A stretch of 64,000 bases of DNA. Origin: Bemisia tabaci (taxonomy: Eukaryota; Arthropoda; Insecta; Hemiptera; Aleyrodidae). A program made the position numbers and the translations under genes. Shown piece by piece: positions 1 through 7,044 of this stretch (position 1 is its first letter; each line of letters starts with the position of its first letter). The notes beneath the pieces are model-generated. The model ran no database searches and was not told the origin of the DNA. It saw nothing but the letters and a program-made list of their open reading frames with translations. The stretch spans positions 930,001 to 994,000 of the forward strand of contig NC_092793.1 in NCBI RefSeq assembly GCF_918797505.1, read 5' to 3'.

Positions 1-115
1 CTTGACGAATCCGTTTGTTCGATACGATATAATTTCCGTCGGAATCCAGTGAGAATCCGTCACCTTTTGGACCGCGGCGGAATTTCGATCGGCCAAAACC
101 GTCCGTGTGACTCAT
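1..115 (-). CDS. Fibre-like protein, paralogue 1 (3' end outside window)
   Basis: Open from an ATG at 115 leftward to the window edge, so only about 38 N-terminal residues are visible. They match the start of the next gene (123-458) almost residue for residue: an MSHTDxFGRSK start, then KGDGF, LDxDGNY, VSNKRIRQ. The two genes are tandem paralogues separated by seven bases. By analogy with its complete neighbour it should continue into an alpha-helical coiled coil and act as a fibre or attachment-type protein of the virus. That role is inferred from architecture only. The duplication itself is directly visible in the sequence. Confidence 0.6.
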   Translation of the reverse strand, partial: MSHTDGFGRSKFRRGPKGDGFSLDSDGNYIVSNKRIRQ

Positions 116-122
116 CGCAACA

Positions 123-458
123 CTATTTTCCTTTCATTCGATTCACAACCTCTAGTTGACTGATTCTATTTTCCAGTCGTGATAATTTCGTCTCGAGTCG
201 TTGCGCGATACTTTTGTATTCTTCCATTTTCTCCAAACAAAGCTGTGCTAAATTCATAGCTTCCGTCCACCTCGAGTCTGTCCATTGTTTGTTCACGGCG
301 TCGGTATCCTCTTCGGGATCTTGCAGTTGTCGGATCCGTTTGTTGGATACGAGATAATTTCCGTCGGGATCCAGTAAGAAACCGTCACCTTTGAGACCTT
401 GCTTCGTGTTGCGAACGTAAGTTCCTTTCGATCTTCCAAACCGGTCGGTGTGACTCAT
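123..458 (-). CDS. Fibre-like coiled-coil protein, paralogue 2
   Basis: This is a complete 111-residue ORF. Residues 1-45 form a polar head with GDGFLLDPDGNY and SNKRIRQL. Next comes a DPEEDTDAVNKQWTD stretch that resembles the D-P-(x)n-D-A-x-N-K-x-Y/W-x-D signature of trimeric phage and viral tail fibres. Residues 70-111 are a heptad-like coiled coil (LCLEKMEEYKSIAQRLETKL and onward). A trimeric fibre or spike stalk is the best inference. I cannot name an established family. It lies in the leftward transcription unit downstream of the ATPase and the Polinton-family protein and is immediately followed by a second copy. The frame has no breaks. Confidence 0.6.
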   Translation of the reverse strand: MSHTDRFGRSKGTYVRNTKQGLKGDGFLLDPDGNYLVSNKRIRQLQDPEEDTDAVNKQWTDSRWTEAMNLAQLCLEKMEEYKSIAQRLETKLSRLENRISQLEVVNRMKGK

Positions 459-477
459 TTTTGTGCGGAACCTATAT

Positions 478-1536
478 TTAGTGGATGTAATCTGCTTCGC
501 GAAGCTCTTCGACGATACTCAGAATTTCACGATCGTGATCGGTGTGACCAGCTTGTTTCGAAGCTACAAGTAAAACGAGACGTTGGACCAATTCGTTCGG
601 ATCGTCCCAATAGACGAGTTCCCGTTTCGCACGGTGAATTTTGATACCGGAGCCTTTCTTCAGTTTTTTACGCGATGACTTCCTCGTTGATCTCGGAGTA
701 GATGTAGCGAACAAAGGTTTGATGAGATCGCGGTATTTTTGACTGCGGTTCGAGTTGGGTCTACCGTGTGGATGGTGATTCCTCCAATGCGCATTGGTGA
801 GCGTAACTACTCGTTGGAAATTAGCGCGATCATCTGCTGTGTAATTACGCGGATGTTTCTTGAAAATGAGCTCCAAGAACCCGGGTGTCGGTTCGAACAC
901 CTCATCACCACCGTCCAAGATTAGTCGTCCGTCCGAATCGAAACTTATGGTTCGGTTTCCGATAAGATAGTTTCCGTTGATCGCTTTCCGCACACCATAC
1001 GTGGTATCGGATTGTTTCGGTTGTTTCTCCAGATCGTCCAAGTAAAACTGTACGTGCGGGGCAGTGATTGTGTTTCGAGAATCGACGTCGTCGTCTCCTG
1101 TGCGACTCGTTGTTTGTTCTTTACCCGTTGCATCTTGGAACGATTCATCATCATCGTCATCATCATCATCCTCCTTTGATTCGTCATCATCATCATCATC
1201 GTTGTTTATATTTTTCGGTGATCCGAACGAAGCGAATAAACTATCAACAAACGTTGTTCCATCTTTCGTTTCCGATTTTGAAGCTTCGATCTTGGTTTTC
1301 TTTTCCTGAGGAGCAGCGACAAGTGCGGGAGTTGACGACGACGACGACGACACAGTTTTCTGCAACGCTGCGAGCGGATCTGTCAACGGTTTGAAAACTT
1401 TCTTCAACGTCACCTGAGCGTCCGCCTCTCCGGTGCGAATGGTATTTAACTTCCGTTTGATATCTTGACGGATTTTATCGATACTACCGTATTTCTGAGC
1501 GATCGTCGACAACGATAAGTTATCCATCTTGTTCAA
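478..1536 (-). CDS. Conserved Polinton/adintovirus-associated protein (possibly DUF8207 type)
   Basis: This 352-residue ORF is intact. The N-terminal 150 residues are low complexity, with a Ser run and two Asp-rich runs encoded by an imperfect (TCATCA)n tract near 1145-1200. The C-terminal half is ordered: a FYLDDLEK segment, then YGVRKAINGNYLIGN, FEPTPGFLELIFKKHP, NYTADD, LTNAHWRN and a basic KSSRKKLKKGSG patch. That order (YGVRK, NGxYxIGN, TPGxxELxxKKxP, TNAH) recurs in uncharacterised proteins of Polinton-like elements in insect and cnidarian genomes. I recall the label DUF8207 but cannot confirm it here. The function is unknown; a structural or DNA-packaging role fits the neighbours. The start overlaps the end of the ATPase gene by 17 bp, which suggests a shared transcript. 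Confidence 0.65.
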   Translation of the reverse strand: MNKMDNLSLSTIAQKYGSIDKIRQDIKRKLNTIRTGEADAQVTLKKVFKPLTDPLAALQKTVSSSSSSTPALVAAPQEKKTKIEASKSETKDGTTFVDSLFASFGSPKNINNDDDDDDESKEDDDDDDDDESFQDATGKEQTTSRTGDDDVDSRNTITAPHVQFYLDDLEKQPKQSDTTYGVRKAINGNYLIGNRTISFDSDGRLILDGGDEVFEPTPGFLELIFKKHPRNYTADDRANFQRVVTLTNAHWRNHHPHGRPNSNRSQKYRDLIKPLFATSTPRSTRKSSRKKLKKGSGIKIHRAKRELVYWDDPNELVQRLVLLVASKQAGHTDHDREILSIVEELREADYIH

Positions 1537-2224
1537 TAAAAGTATCGAAGCCTTTCCGGTACCTTCCCTCGTTCTTATTACTATCTTTATCGATGACTAA
1601 AAACCCGTACTTGTCCTGCCAGCACACCGAGCAGATGTGTCTGAAATCTTCGAACGTGAAATCTGTGTTGACGTGATCGTCGTAGATGTGTCGCAAGTTT
1701 GTATTGTCCTGTTTGAAAACTACGAGCAGGTTAGCGTTATCGCGAATCAATTGTTTCGGTATGCGAGAATACGTTTGACACAAGTAGAAACTGTCGACCG
1801 AGCTGTGTCTTCCCATACTGAAATATTCCCGCATCGCATTTTGTTTGTCACAAGCGACATCATCGAAAATGAAGACCGAGTCTGATGCGGCATCGTTTGG
1901 TGGAACAATCTCGGCCGTGTCCGAATAGACGTTGTATCCGAGACCGTTGATTCCATCGAATATCTGACGCAGTTCTTCGTACTTGGGTTGGAACGGTGTC
2001 TTGGAGTACAAGTACACGTTGCGGAACTTCAATCCGTTCGGATGTTGTAGCAAGCAAACCATCACGTTTGTTTTACCGCAGTTGGACGGTCCAACGACAA
2101 TGCAACGGATACTGTTCGGTAACAGTTCACTGTGTCGTCGTCGTTGTCGTCGGTTTTCATTTTGCTTCTTCCGTTTGTCGAGGTTCCGGACTCGCAGTGA
2201 CTTTCTTTGCTTGACGAGTCGCAT
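1520..2224 (-). CDS. A32/FtsK-like genome-packaging ATPase
   Basis: A 234-residue intact ORF. After a basic N-terminus it shows a Walker A loop, VGPSNCGKTN, near residues 44-53. A hydrophobic Walker B strand ending in acidic residues, SVFIFDDVACD, follows near residues 116-126, then a sensor-like FYLCQTYSRIPKQLIRDNAN segment. This is the pattern of the DNA-packaging ATPases of Polintons, adintoviruses and other dsDNA viruses of the PRD1-adenovirus lineage, which pump the genome into the capsid. It is the first gene leftward of a divergent promoter shared with the capsid genes. All nucleotide-binding motifs are intact, unlike several frameshifted neighbours. The family assignment is firm. Confidence 0.9.
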   Translation of the reverse strand: MRLVKQRKSLRVRNLDKRKKQNENRRQRRRHSELLPNSIRCIVVGPSNCGKTNVMVCLLQHPNGLKFRNVYLYSKTPFQPKYEELRQIFDGINGLGYNVYSDTAEIVPPNDAASDSVFIFDDVACDKQNAMREYFSMGRHSSVDSFYLCQTYSRIPKQLIRDNANLLVVFKQDNTNLRHIYDDHVNTDFTFEDFRHICSVCWQDKYGFLVIDKDSNKNEGRYRKGFDTFIEQDG

Positions 2225-2300
2225 CGTATTCGTTCCCTATTTTATCGGACAGTTATTTTTTACTTCTCCGTATAAATAGTATGGAGATTTTCGTCAGAGT
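2225..2300. promoter_or_regulatory. Divergent promoter between ATPase and capsid operons
   Basis: This 76-bp gap separates two outward-facing genes. On the plus strand CGTATAAATAGTAT (TATA at 2271) is followed about 24 bases later by TCAG, an arthropod-like initiator, just before the ATG at 2301. On the minus strand an A/T stretch, GATAAAATAGG, lies about 15 bases from the ATPase start. The plus-strand motif is identical to ones elsewhere in the element. That makes it a viral promoter by inference; no expression evidence is available here. Confidence 0.6.
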
Positions 2301-3048
2301 ATGTCACCGAGAAGAATATCAACTTGCAGCAAAACCAATCGAGGACGTGGACTGTTAAACTCGTTGATAAATTCACTACCGTTCGAACTACACTTACCGG
2401 GCGACTACAGGTACTGCGGACCGGGCACTCGCCTCGCAGAACGATTGAAACGCGGAGATCCGGGTATAAATCCGCTCGACGAAGCTTGCAAGTCCCACGA
2501 TATCGCTTACAGTAAGACCAAAGACACCACCGAGAGGAACAAAGCCGATCTCATACTTGCCGACAGAGCTTGGAACGTGTGAAAGCGTCCGACTCATCGT
2601 TGGGTGAAAGAGCGGCAGCATACGCCGTAACGAACGCTATGAAACTCAAAGCCAAACTCGGAATGGGACTAAACAAGACGGTGGCAGCGAAAAAACCGAA
2701 ACCCAAGAAGAAGAAGAAGAGAGCGTCGAAGAAGAAGACGAAACCGGTGGAGCGGTCGATCGAACGAATTTTGGCTCTCCCAAAGATGGGTGCCGGAGCG
2801 TCGAAGAGAAGAAGAAGAAACCGGCGGAGCGAATCTTGGCTATCCCGAAGACGGGTGCCGGAGTCAAGAATCTCCTGACGAGTATCGGACTGGCCGCGCG
2901 AACAATCACACCGGTAGCGAAAATGATCAAGACTGTCATCGACGGATCTTTGAAGAAAAACGTACACCTCGGTGAAGGATTGTACTTGCGACCGTACCGT
3001 AAAGGTTACGGACTTTACTTGAGACCTTACCGAAAGAATTTAAACTGA
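2301..3048 (+). pseudogene. Phospholipase A2-domain minor capsid protein, frameshifted
   Basis: The first frame (to 2582) carries a PLA2 domain like that of parvovirus VP1 and adintovirus capsid proteins. A calcium-loop segment, YCGPGT, is followed by the catalytic His-Asp helix DEACKSHDIAY. In parvoviruses this activity lets particles breach the endosomal membrane. The coding frame changes near 2573, and the second frame runs into a very basic Lys-rich region with two copies of an ERILAxPKxGAG module. It changes again near 2803-2820 inside an (AAG)n tract. The third frame ends at 3048 with a hydrophobic segment and two GLYLRPYRK repeats. Active-site residues are kept, but two frameshifts break the gene. 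Assembly indels cannot be excluded. Confidence 0.8.
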
Positions 3049-3071
3049 TCCGTGAGCTACCGCGCCGAGCG

Positions 3072-3446
3072 ATGACGGATGTTGAGTTGAGGATCGCTGC
3101 GACAGAACAATTACGAATCCCGCATTTCCGCGGTGTGTTCATGATCGATGAATTGGCGATCAAGAAACCCAAACGTCCCGAGTGCGGTATCATCAATCTG
3201 GACCGAAGCGATGGAGCCGGTACACATTGGACAGCATACCGGATTTCAAAGTGCGGTAACGCATTGTACTACGACAGCTTCGGTGATCTACCACCACCCG
3301 TTGAAATTACGCGATACATTTTACGCTCACGCGGTAGCTCAACGATGACGACAATAGGATACAATTATGATAGCGAACAAAATTTCAACTCGAGCGTCTG
3401 CGGGAAACGATGTTTAGAATGGCTCGTACAAACCAGGAATATATAG
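3072..3446 (+). CDS. Adenain-like cysteine protease
   Basis: A 124-residue intact ORF. Catalytic landmarks are in adenain order: His in HWTAYRI, an acidic residue in YYDSFGDLP, a Gln, then Cys in SSVCGKRCLEWL. Adenain-type proteases of adenoviruses, Polintons and adintoviruses cleave capsid precursors during maturation. At 124 residues it is shorter than adenovirus protease (about 200), as is usual for the Polinton versions. It sits between the PLA2 protein and the penton-like gene, a normal place for a maturation protease. The family call is firm; whether it is active is unknown. Confidence 0.87.
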   Translation: MTDVELRIAATEQLRIPHFRGVFMIDELAIKKPKRPECGIINLDRSDGAGTHWTAYRISKCGNALYYDSFGDLPPPVEITRYILRSRGSSTMTTIGYNYDSEQNFNSSVCGKRCLEWLVQTRNI

Positions 3447-3464
3447 TATTCTCGAAACCCGAAT

Positions 3465-4177
3465 ATGGAAACTCAGAAAAGATGTCACACGTTCATGTTG
3501 ACGGGGAGGAGCAACGTTCTCGAGTTTGCACTGCCTAGACCTCTCGAGTTGTTCGGACCTTGCGAGATCGGTCTGACGGGTTTTGTAACTTATTATTCCA
3601 TCCCGAACATCGATATAACGAACAGACTGCTTTTCTACTCCGAGAGCCCTGAAGAGAATTACTCGGCAATTTCCTTCCCGATCGGAGCCTACGAGATCGA
3701 GGGTATACAAGAATACTTGCAGGGAGATCTTGGCGGAGCGGAAGCTATCAAACTCAAAGCGAACAACGCTACGCTTAAAGTAAGCATCAAATCCAAGTAC
3801 TGGATCGATTTCCGCAGACCCGGCACTTTACGTAAGGTGCTCGGATTCGGAAAGCGTCTCTTGGCACCGGACGAATGGCACGAAGCTGACTATCGCGTCA
3901 ACATCTCACCTGTAAACATGATATGCATCGAATGCAGCATCGCCGACGGTGGATACGTGAACGGGTGCGCGGACATCACATTTATGCGTTTGCTCCCGAT
4001 ATCGAACCAGGATTCAAAATGGTAGAGCAACCGTCGACGATTCATTACTACCCCGTCTTGGGTGATAAGATCCAACGTTTGCTCGTTAATATAGTAGACC
4101 AACAAGGAAGAGCGATCAATTTCGGTGGTGAAGAAGTGACAGTGCGACTGCACGTGAGACCGGTAACTTATGGGTAA
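3465..4177 (+). pseudogene. Penton-like single jelly-roll minor capsid protein, frameshifted
   Basis: Frame one encodes 186 residues: a beta-rich start (TFMLTGRSNVLEFALPRPLE), a conserved YYSIPNI segment, a GAYEIEGIQEYL helix and a KSKYWIDFRRPGTLRKVLGF block. The natural continuation (HHIYAFAPDIEPG, HYYPVLGDKI, VTVRLHVRP) lies in another frame, so there is a one-base frameshift near 3960-3970 in a G-rich spot. Size, order and position between protease and major capsid gene match the penton (vertex) protein of Polintons and adintoviruses. The identification rests mainly on synteny and general sequence resemblance. The end overlaps the next small ORF by eight bases. Confidence 0.7.
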
Positions 4178-4346
4178 ACGAAGGATCCAGAACAACGATA
4201 CGTTCCTAAATTCTCTTGCATATAATAGTATTGATAATCCACGGACTAGTAGTCAACAGCAGCAACAGCAGCAGAGGAAAACTTTGAGCGAATATTCCAA
4301 GAGAGCTCTCACACAACTCGGATTCGTGGTGAAAAATCCGAAATAA
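4170..4346 (+). CDS. Small Gln-rich protein, 58 residues
   Basis: A short ORF that starts inside the end of the penton frame (ATG at 4170) and ends seven bases before the major capsid ATG. It begins MGKRRIQNNDTFLNSLAYNS, has a run of seven Gln residues, then a basic helix (RKTLSEYSKRALTQLGFVVK). Tight packing between two capsid genes and the absence of stops suggest it is real. I do not recognise a family. A capsid cement, scaffold or DNA-binding peptide is a guess from position and charge. Confidence 0.5.
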   Translation: MGKRRIQNNDTFLNSLAYNSIDNPRTSSQQQQQQQRKTLSEYSKRALTQLGFVVKNPK

Positions 4347-4353
4347 GAACAAA

Positions 4354-5576
4354 ATGGAAGCTTGGCGACAAGAGATCATCGAATACGAATACATCCGTTT
4401 CGGTCCGGTCGACGAACGGCGTGGAAACAACGATTCGATCCGGTTCACCCCCGATACCCACGGCCTGATCACCGTGCCTCAAGATTCGAGGATCTTCATG
4501 CGTTTAGAAGTGAAACTCGAGAAAAATCCTGGAGCCGCCGCAGATGCTGCGAAACCTAAAGTCAAGTGGGCTAACAATTATCCCCTGCACTTGTTCGACC
4601 GTATGCAGTACAAAGTGAACGGGACGGAAATCGATAGCATGCAGTGTGTCGGAGTGACATCGACCGTGAAAAATTATCTCACATACACTAGAGCGGAAAC
4701 CGCGGGACTCGCAACTGCCGGTTTTGTGACATCTCTTCTTCATGGGCCGAATGGGATATGACAACGTTGGATGAAACTCAGTGCGCCGTCGTTCCGTTGT
4801 CTTCACTCAGCGGATTCGCAGTACATTTCAAAGACGTTCTAGTCAGATGCTCGCAAGAGTTGATCCTAGTGCGCAGTGGTACGGATAAGAATGCATATTA
4901 TATCACCGACGCGGCGACCGCGGACGGTTACACCATCAAATTTAAAATAATCGAAATCTATTGGGAGATTCCCGTCGTCAAATTCACGTTGGAACTGGAA
5001 AAACAAATCTTGCTCAAGATGAAGAAGAACGACAAGATGAGTTTCGGTTACATGAATTGGGAATCGCACGACATCCCTGGGATTTTTCCGACCAAGACGT
5101 TCAAATGGAGCGTAAGAACAACCAGCAGGCACAAGCCCAAATTCGTGGTCTTGGTATTTCAAACGGATCGACGGGACAATCACCTGAAGGATTCCTCTCG
5201 TTTCGACCATGTAAATGTGCGCTCGGTCAGCGTTCAAATCGGTGAGCGTCGGTTTCCTCAAGTTGATACGATCTACGATTTCCCGAGTATGGATTATAAT
5301 CACGCCTACCTGAACTACACCGATTTTATGAGAGACTACTGGAAAGGTGAGAAACTCTGCGAGCCAGCTATGTTGTTTGAAAATTTCAAAGATCGCGCGA
5401 TTTTTGTCATCAAATGCGTTCAAGGTGAAGATCTAAAAACAGCTCCGGTGGATATCACGTTGACCGTTGTGGTAAAAGAGAATTTCCCGGCCAACACTAC
5501 AGCCCAAGTGATTCTGATCACTCCTGTGAAGTATTCGTACGAACTACTGCACGGAACCGTGAGGCAATTGGATTGA
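4354..5576 (+). pseudogene. Double jelly-roll major capsid protein, one frameshift
   Basis: The first frame (135 residues) begins with a beta-strand-rich segment, then has LFDRMQYKVNGTEID and CVGVTSTVKNYLTYT, a typical block of the insect Polinton/adintovirus hexon-type capsid protein. The second frame (272 residues) carries the rest, with PKFVVLVFQTDRRDN, SRFDHVNVRSVSV and YLNYTDFMRDYWKG. The reading frame switches between about 4730 and 4757. Total coding length is a little over 400 codons, near the expected size. This protein would form the pseudo-hexagonal capsomers. It is the last rightward gene before the convergent terminator. Apart from the single indel the sequence is undisturbed. 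Confidence 0.82.
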
Positions 5577-5716
5577 TCTTAAGCAAAAATTAAAAAAAAA
5601 AAATAACATGTTTATTTTTTCATTTTTTTTTTTTATTTTATTTATTTTATTTTATTTTTTTTTTTTTCAAACATTACATCATTTACAAAGAATACAAACA
5701 TGACATACAATATAAA
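5577..5716. terminator. Convergent A/T-rich transcription end region
   Basis: The rightward capsid cluster and the leftward polymerase-side cluster meet here. The gap is almost pure A/T. Read leftward, it holds several overlapping AATAAA signals within the TTTATTTTATTTTATTTT stretch near 5630-5665. On the rightward side there is a long A run just after the capsid stop codon. This is a plausible bidirectional polyadenylation region, inferred from motif and layout. Confidence 0.5.
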
Positions 5717-6094
5717 TCAAGCTGCAACGTTTGGAACGAGTGCGAATTTATATGTTCTTCCGATCGGGCCTTCGTAGATGAGATCGAAGGATCCAGCGTT
5801 GATATCCTGAATTGCATCGTCCGTCAAACGGTTCGTAATGTGCGAAGGTAGGAAGAGGAGACGATGATGATTCTCGAAGATGATATCGGCGGCAACGGTG
5901 ATCCCGTACTTGGTTGGTATTTTGATGAGTTTGTTCATCTTGTAGCGGGCGTTTACAGTCAGCTCTTTAGCGTTGACGATCAAGATTGAATTGTTGAAAA
6001 CTTCCATGTCGTCAGTTCTTTCAAGGTACAAATGATTCCAATTTTCGTGCGCTATATATTTCGAGTGAAACAAGTTGTTTGCTATATTAAGCAC
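5717..6094 (-). CDS. Uncharacterised viral protein, 125 residues
   Basis: An intact ORF of mixed alpha/beta character with no recognised catalytic motif. Visible landmarks are an N-terminal HENWNHLYLER segment, a YKMNKLIKIPTKYGITV stretch, HHRLLFLPSHITNRL and a hydrophobic C-terminal YKFALVPNVAA. It is the leftmost gene of the leftward polymerase-side cluster and ends close to the convergent terminator. I do not know the family. Position suggests an early or replication-side accessory protein, but nothing in the sequence proves it. Upstream sits an imperfectly repeated A/T-rich stretch that could serve as its promoter. Confidence 0.5.
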   Translation of the reverse strand: MLNIANNLFHSKYIAHENWNHLYLERTDDMEVFNNSILIVNAKELTVNARYKMNKLIKIPTKYGITVAADIIFENHHRLLFLPSHITNRLTDDAIQDINAGSFDLIYEGPIGRTYKFALVPNVAA

Positions 6095-6274
6095 GGATAC
6101 TTTTCGACTGCTATATTTCGCTTCGATAATTCGTCTGCGAATGATTCCACTTTTCGTGTGCTATTTATATATATTAAGTCGGGTTGATTCGACGATTTGT
6201 CTGCTATATTAAGCACGGATGATTTCACTTTTCGTCCGCAATATTTCGGTTCGTTCAATCTGACTTTTCATCTA
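6095..6274 (-). promoter_or_regulatory. Repeated upstream region with TATAAATAG variant
   Basis: This stretch between two leftward genes contains degenerate copies of a unit including CTGCTATATTAAGCACGGAT and CACTTTTCGTGTGCTAT. On the minus strand it includes TATAAATAGCA near 6161-6171, close to the TATAAATAGTAT motif seen at other viral promoters. It probably holds the promoter of the 125-residue gene. This is inference from sequence only. Confidence 0.35.
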
Positions 6275-6838
6275 CTACTCCTTTATTATTATCGGGTGAT
6301 TCCTTTGTTCGTCTGCCACTATAATCTTCTCCTGCCATTGCATGATTTCATCTGTGAAATAATCACGATAATAAGATGCCGACATCCACATACACAATCG
6401 GAATGCGTTCGACATAGCGCAGAATGGATGTACTAAAGGACACGTATATGCTGTCGACCAACGAGCCAATAGTCGCAAGGACGGACAATCTTTAGTATCC
6501 AAATTTACAACGATACATTTGTCCGGCACGAAACTACTGATGAAATTTCGTTTTTGTTCACCTTTAACATAAAGTACATCGTAGCGGTTCCCGATGCTAT
6601 TCATTTTTGAAGTGAATTCATCGTACTCGAGAAACCCGCTTTCCCATTCCAAGTGATGATAATTGCGTGTTAACCAGTTGTTTGTCACAACGTCTTTAGC
6701 GCTCAACATGCTGCTCGGGAACGGAGGTTTGAATAAATAGAGTTCAGTTTGAGTACACTTCATGTCCACAAGACCAAACTCTTTGACGATGAAATTTCCT
6801 TGGCTCCAAAAACCTTGTACATCGAGACAAGCCATCAT
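6275..6838 (-). CDS. Conserved Polinton-associated protein, possibly RNase H-like fold
   Basis: A 187-residue intact ORF. It begins with an acidic hydrophobic strand, ACLDVQGFW, and FIVKEFGLVD. A strong LFKPPFPSSMLSAKD block, then NNWLTRNYHHLEWESG, VLYVKGEQK and a late DCPSLRLLARW segment follow. The same order (DVQGF, LFKPPFP, WLxRNYHxLxW, YVKG, CPSL) recurs in uncharacterised proteins of Polinton-like elements in insect genomes. The acidic first strand and the later VNLDTKDCPS region recall DEDD/RNase H-fold nucleases, but the catalytic set is not clear, so nuclease activity is only a hypothesis. A TATAAATAGTAT promoter lies about 90 bases upstream, inside the tail of the polymerase gene. 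Confidence 0.55.
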   Translation of the reverse strand: MMACLDVQGFWSQGNFIVKEFGLVDMKCTQTELYLFKPPFPSSMLSAKDVVTNNWLTRNYHHLEWESGFLEYDEFTSKMNSIGNRYDVLYVKGEQKRNFISSFVPDKCIVVNLDTKDCPSLRLLARWSTAYTCPLVHPFCAMSNAFRLCMWMSASYYRDYFTDEIMQWQEKIIVADEQRNHPIIIKE

Positions 6839-6867
6839 TTGTTCGTTCCGTTAGTTGCACTTTTACT

Positions 6868-7044
6868 ATTTTCAAATTCGAGGTTTCTTAACTGACGGTT
6901 CTCCAGCAGAATTATTTATACTATTTATACGAGGTTGTTTAACAGCGAGGATGTTCCTATTTTCAAATTCGAGGTTTCTTAACTGACGGTTCTCCAGAAT
7001 TATCTATACTATTTATACGAAGTTGTTTAACAGCGAGGATTTTT
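6868..7044. repeat. 90-bp tandem duplication of the polymerase 3' end
   Basis: Two head-to-tail copies of an about 90-bp unit, starting near 6868 and 6958. Each holds TTCAAATTCGAGGTTTCTTA, CTATTTATACGA and TTTAACAGCGAGGAT. The right copy encodes the last residues of the DNA polymerase. The left copy would repeat that C-terminus but lies beyond the stop codon. Both copies carry the minus-strand TATAAATAGTAT motif, so the duplication also duplicates the promoter of the downstream gene. Confidence 0.75.
6918..6931 (-). promoter_or_regulatory. TATAAATAGTAT promoter of the 187-residue gene
   Basis: Minus-strand CGTATAAATAGTAT, with a second copy at 7006-7019. TCAGT, an arthropod initiator match, lies about 36 bases downstream near 6891-6895, and the ATG of the next gene is at 6838. 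The 14-base motif is identical to the plus-strand motifs at 2269 and 12539. Confidence 0.55.

Noticed and set aside
1064..1394. Plus-strand frames rich in Ser or His
   Set aside because: They are antisense to the (TCATCA)n acidic region of the leftward Polinton-family gene and carry no domain.
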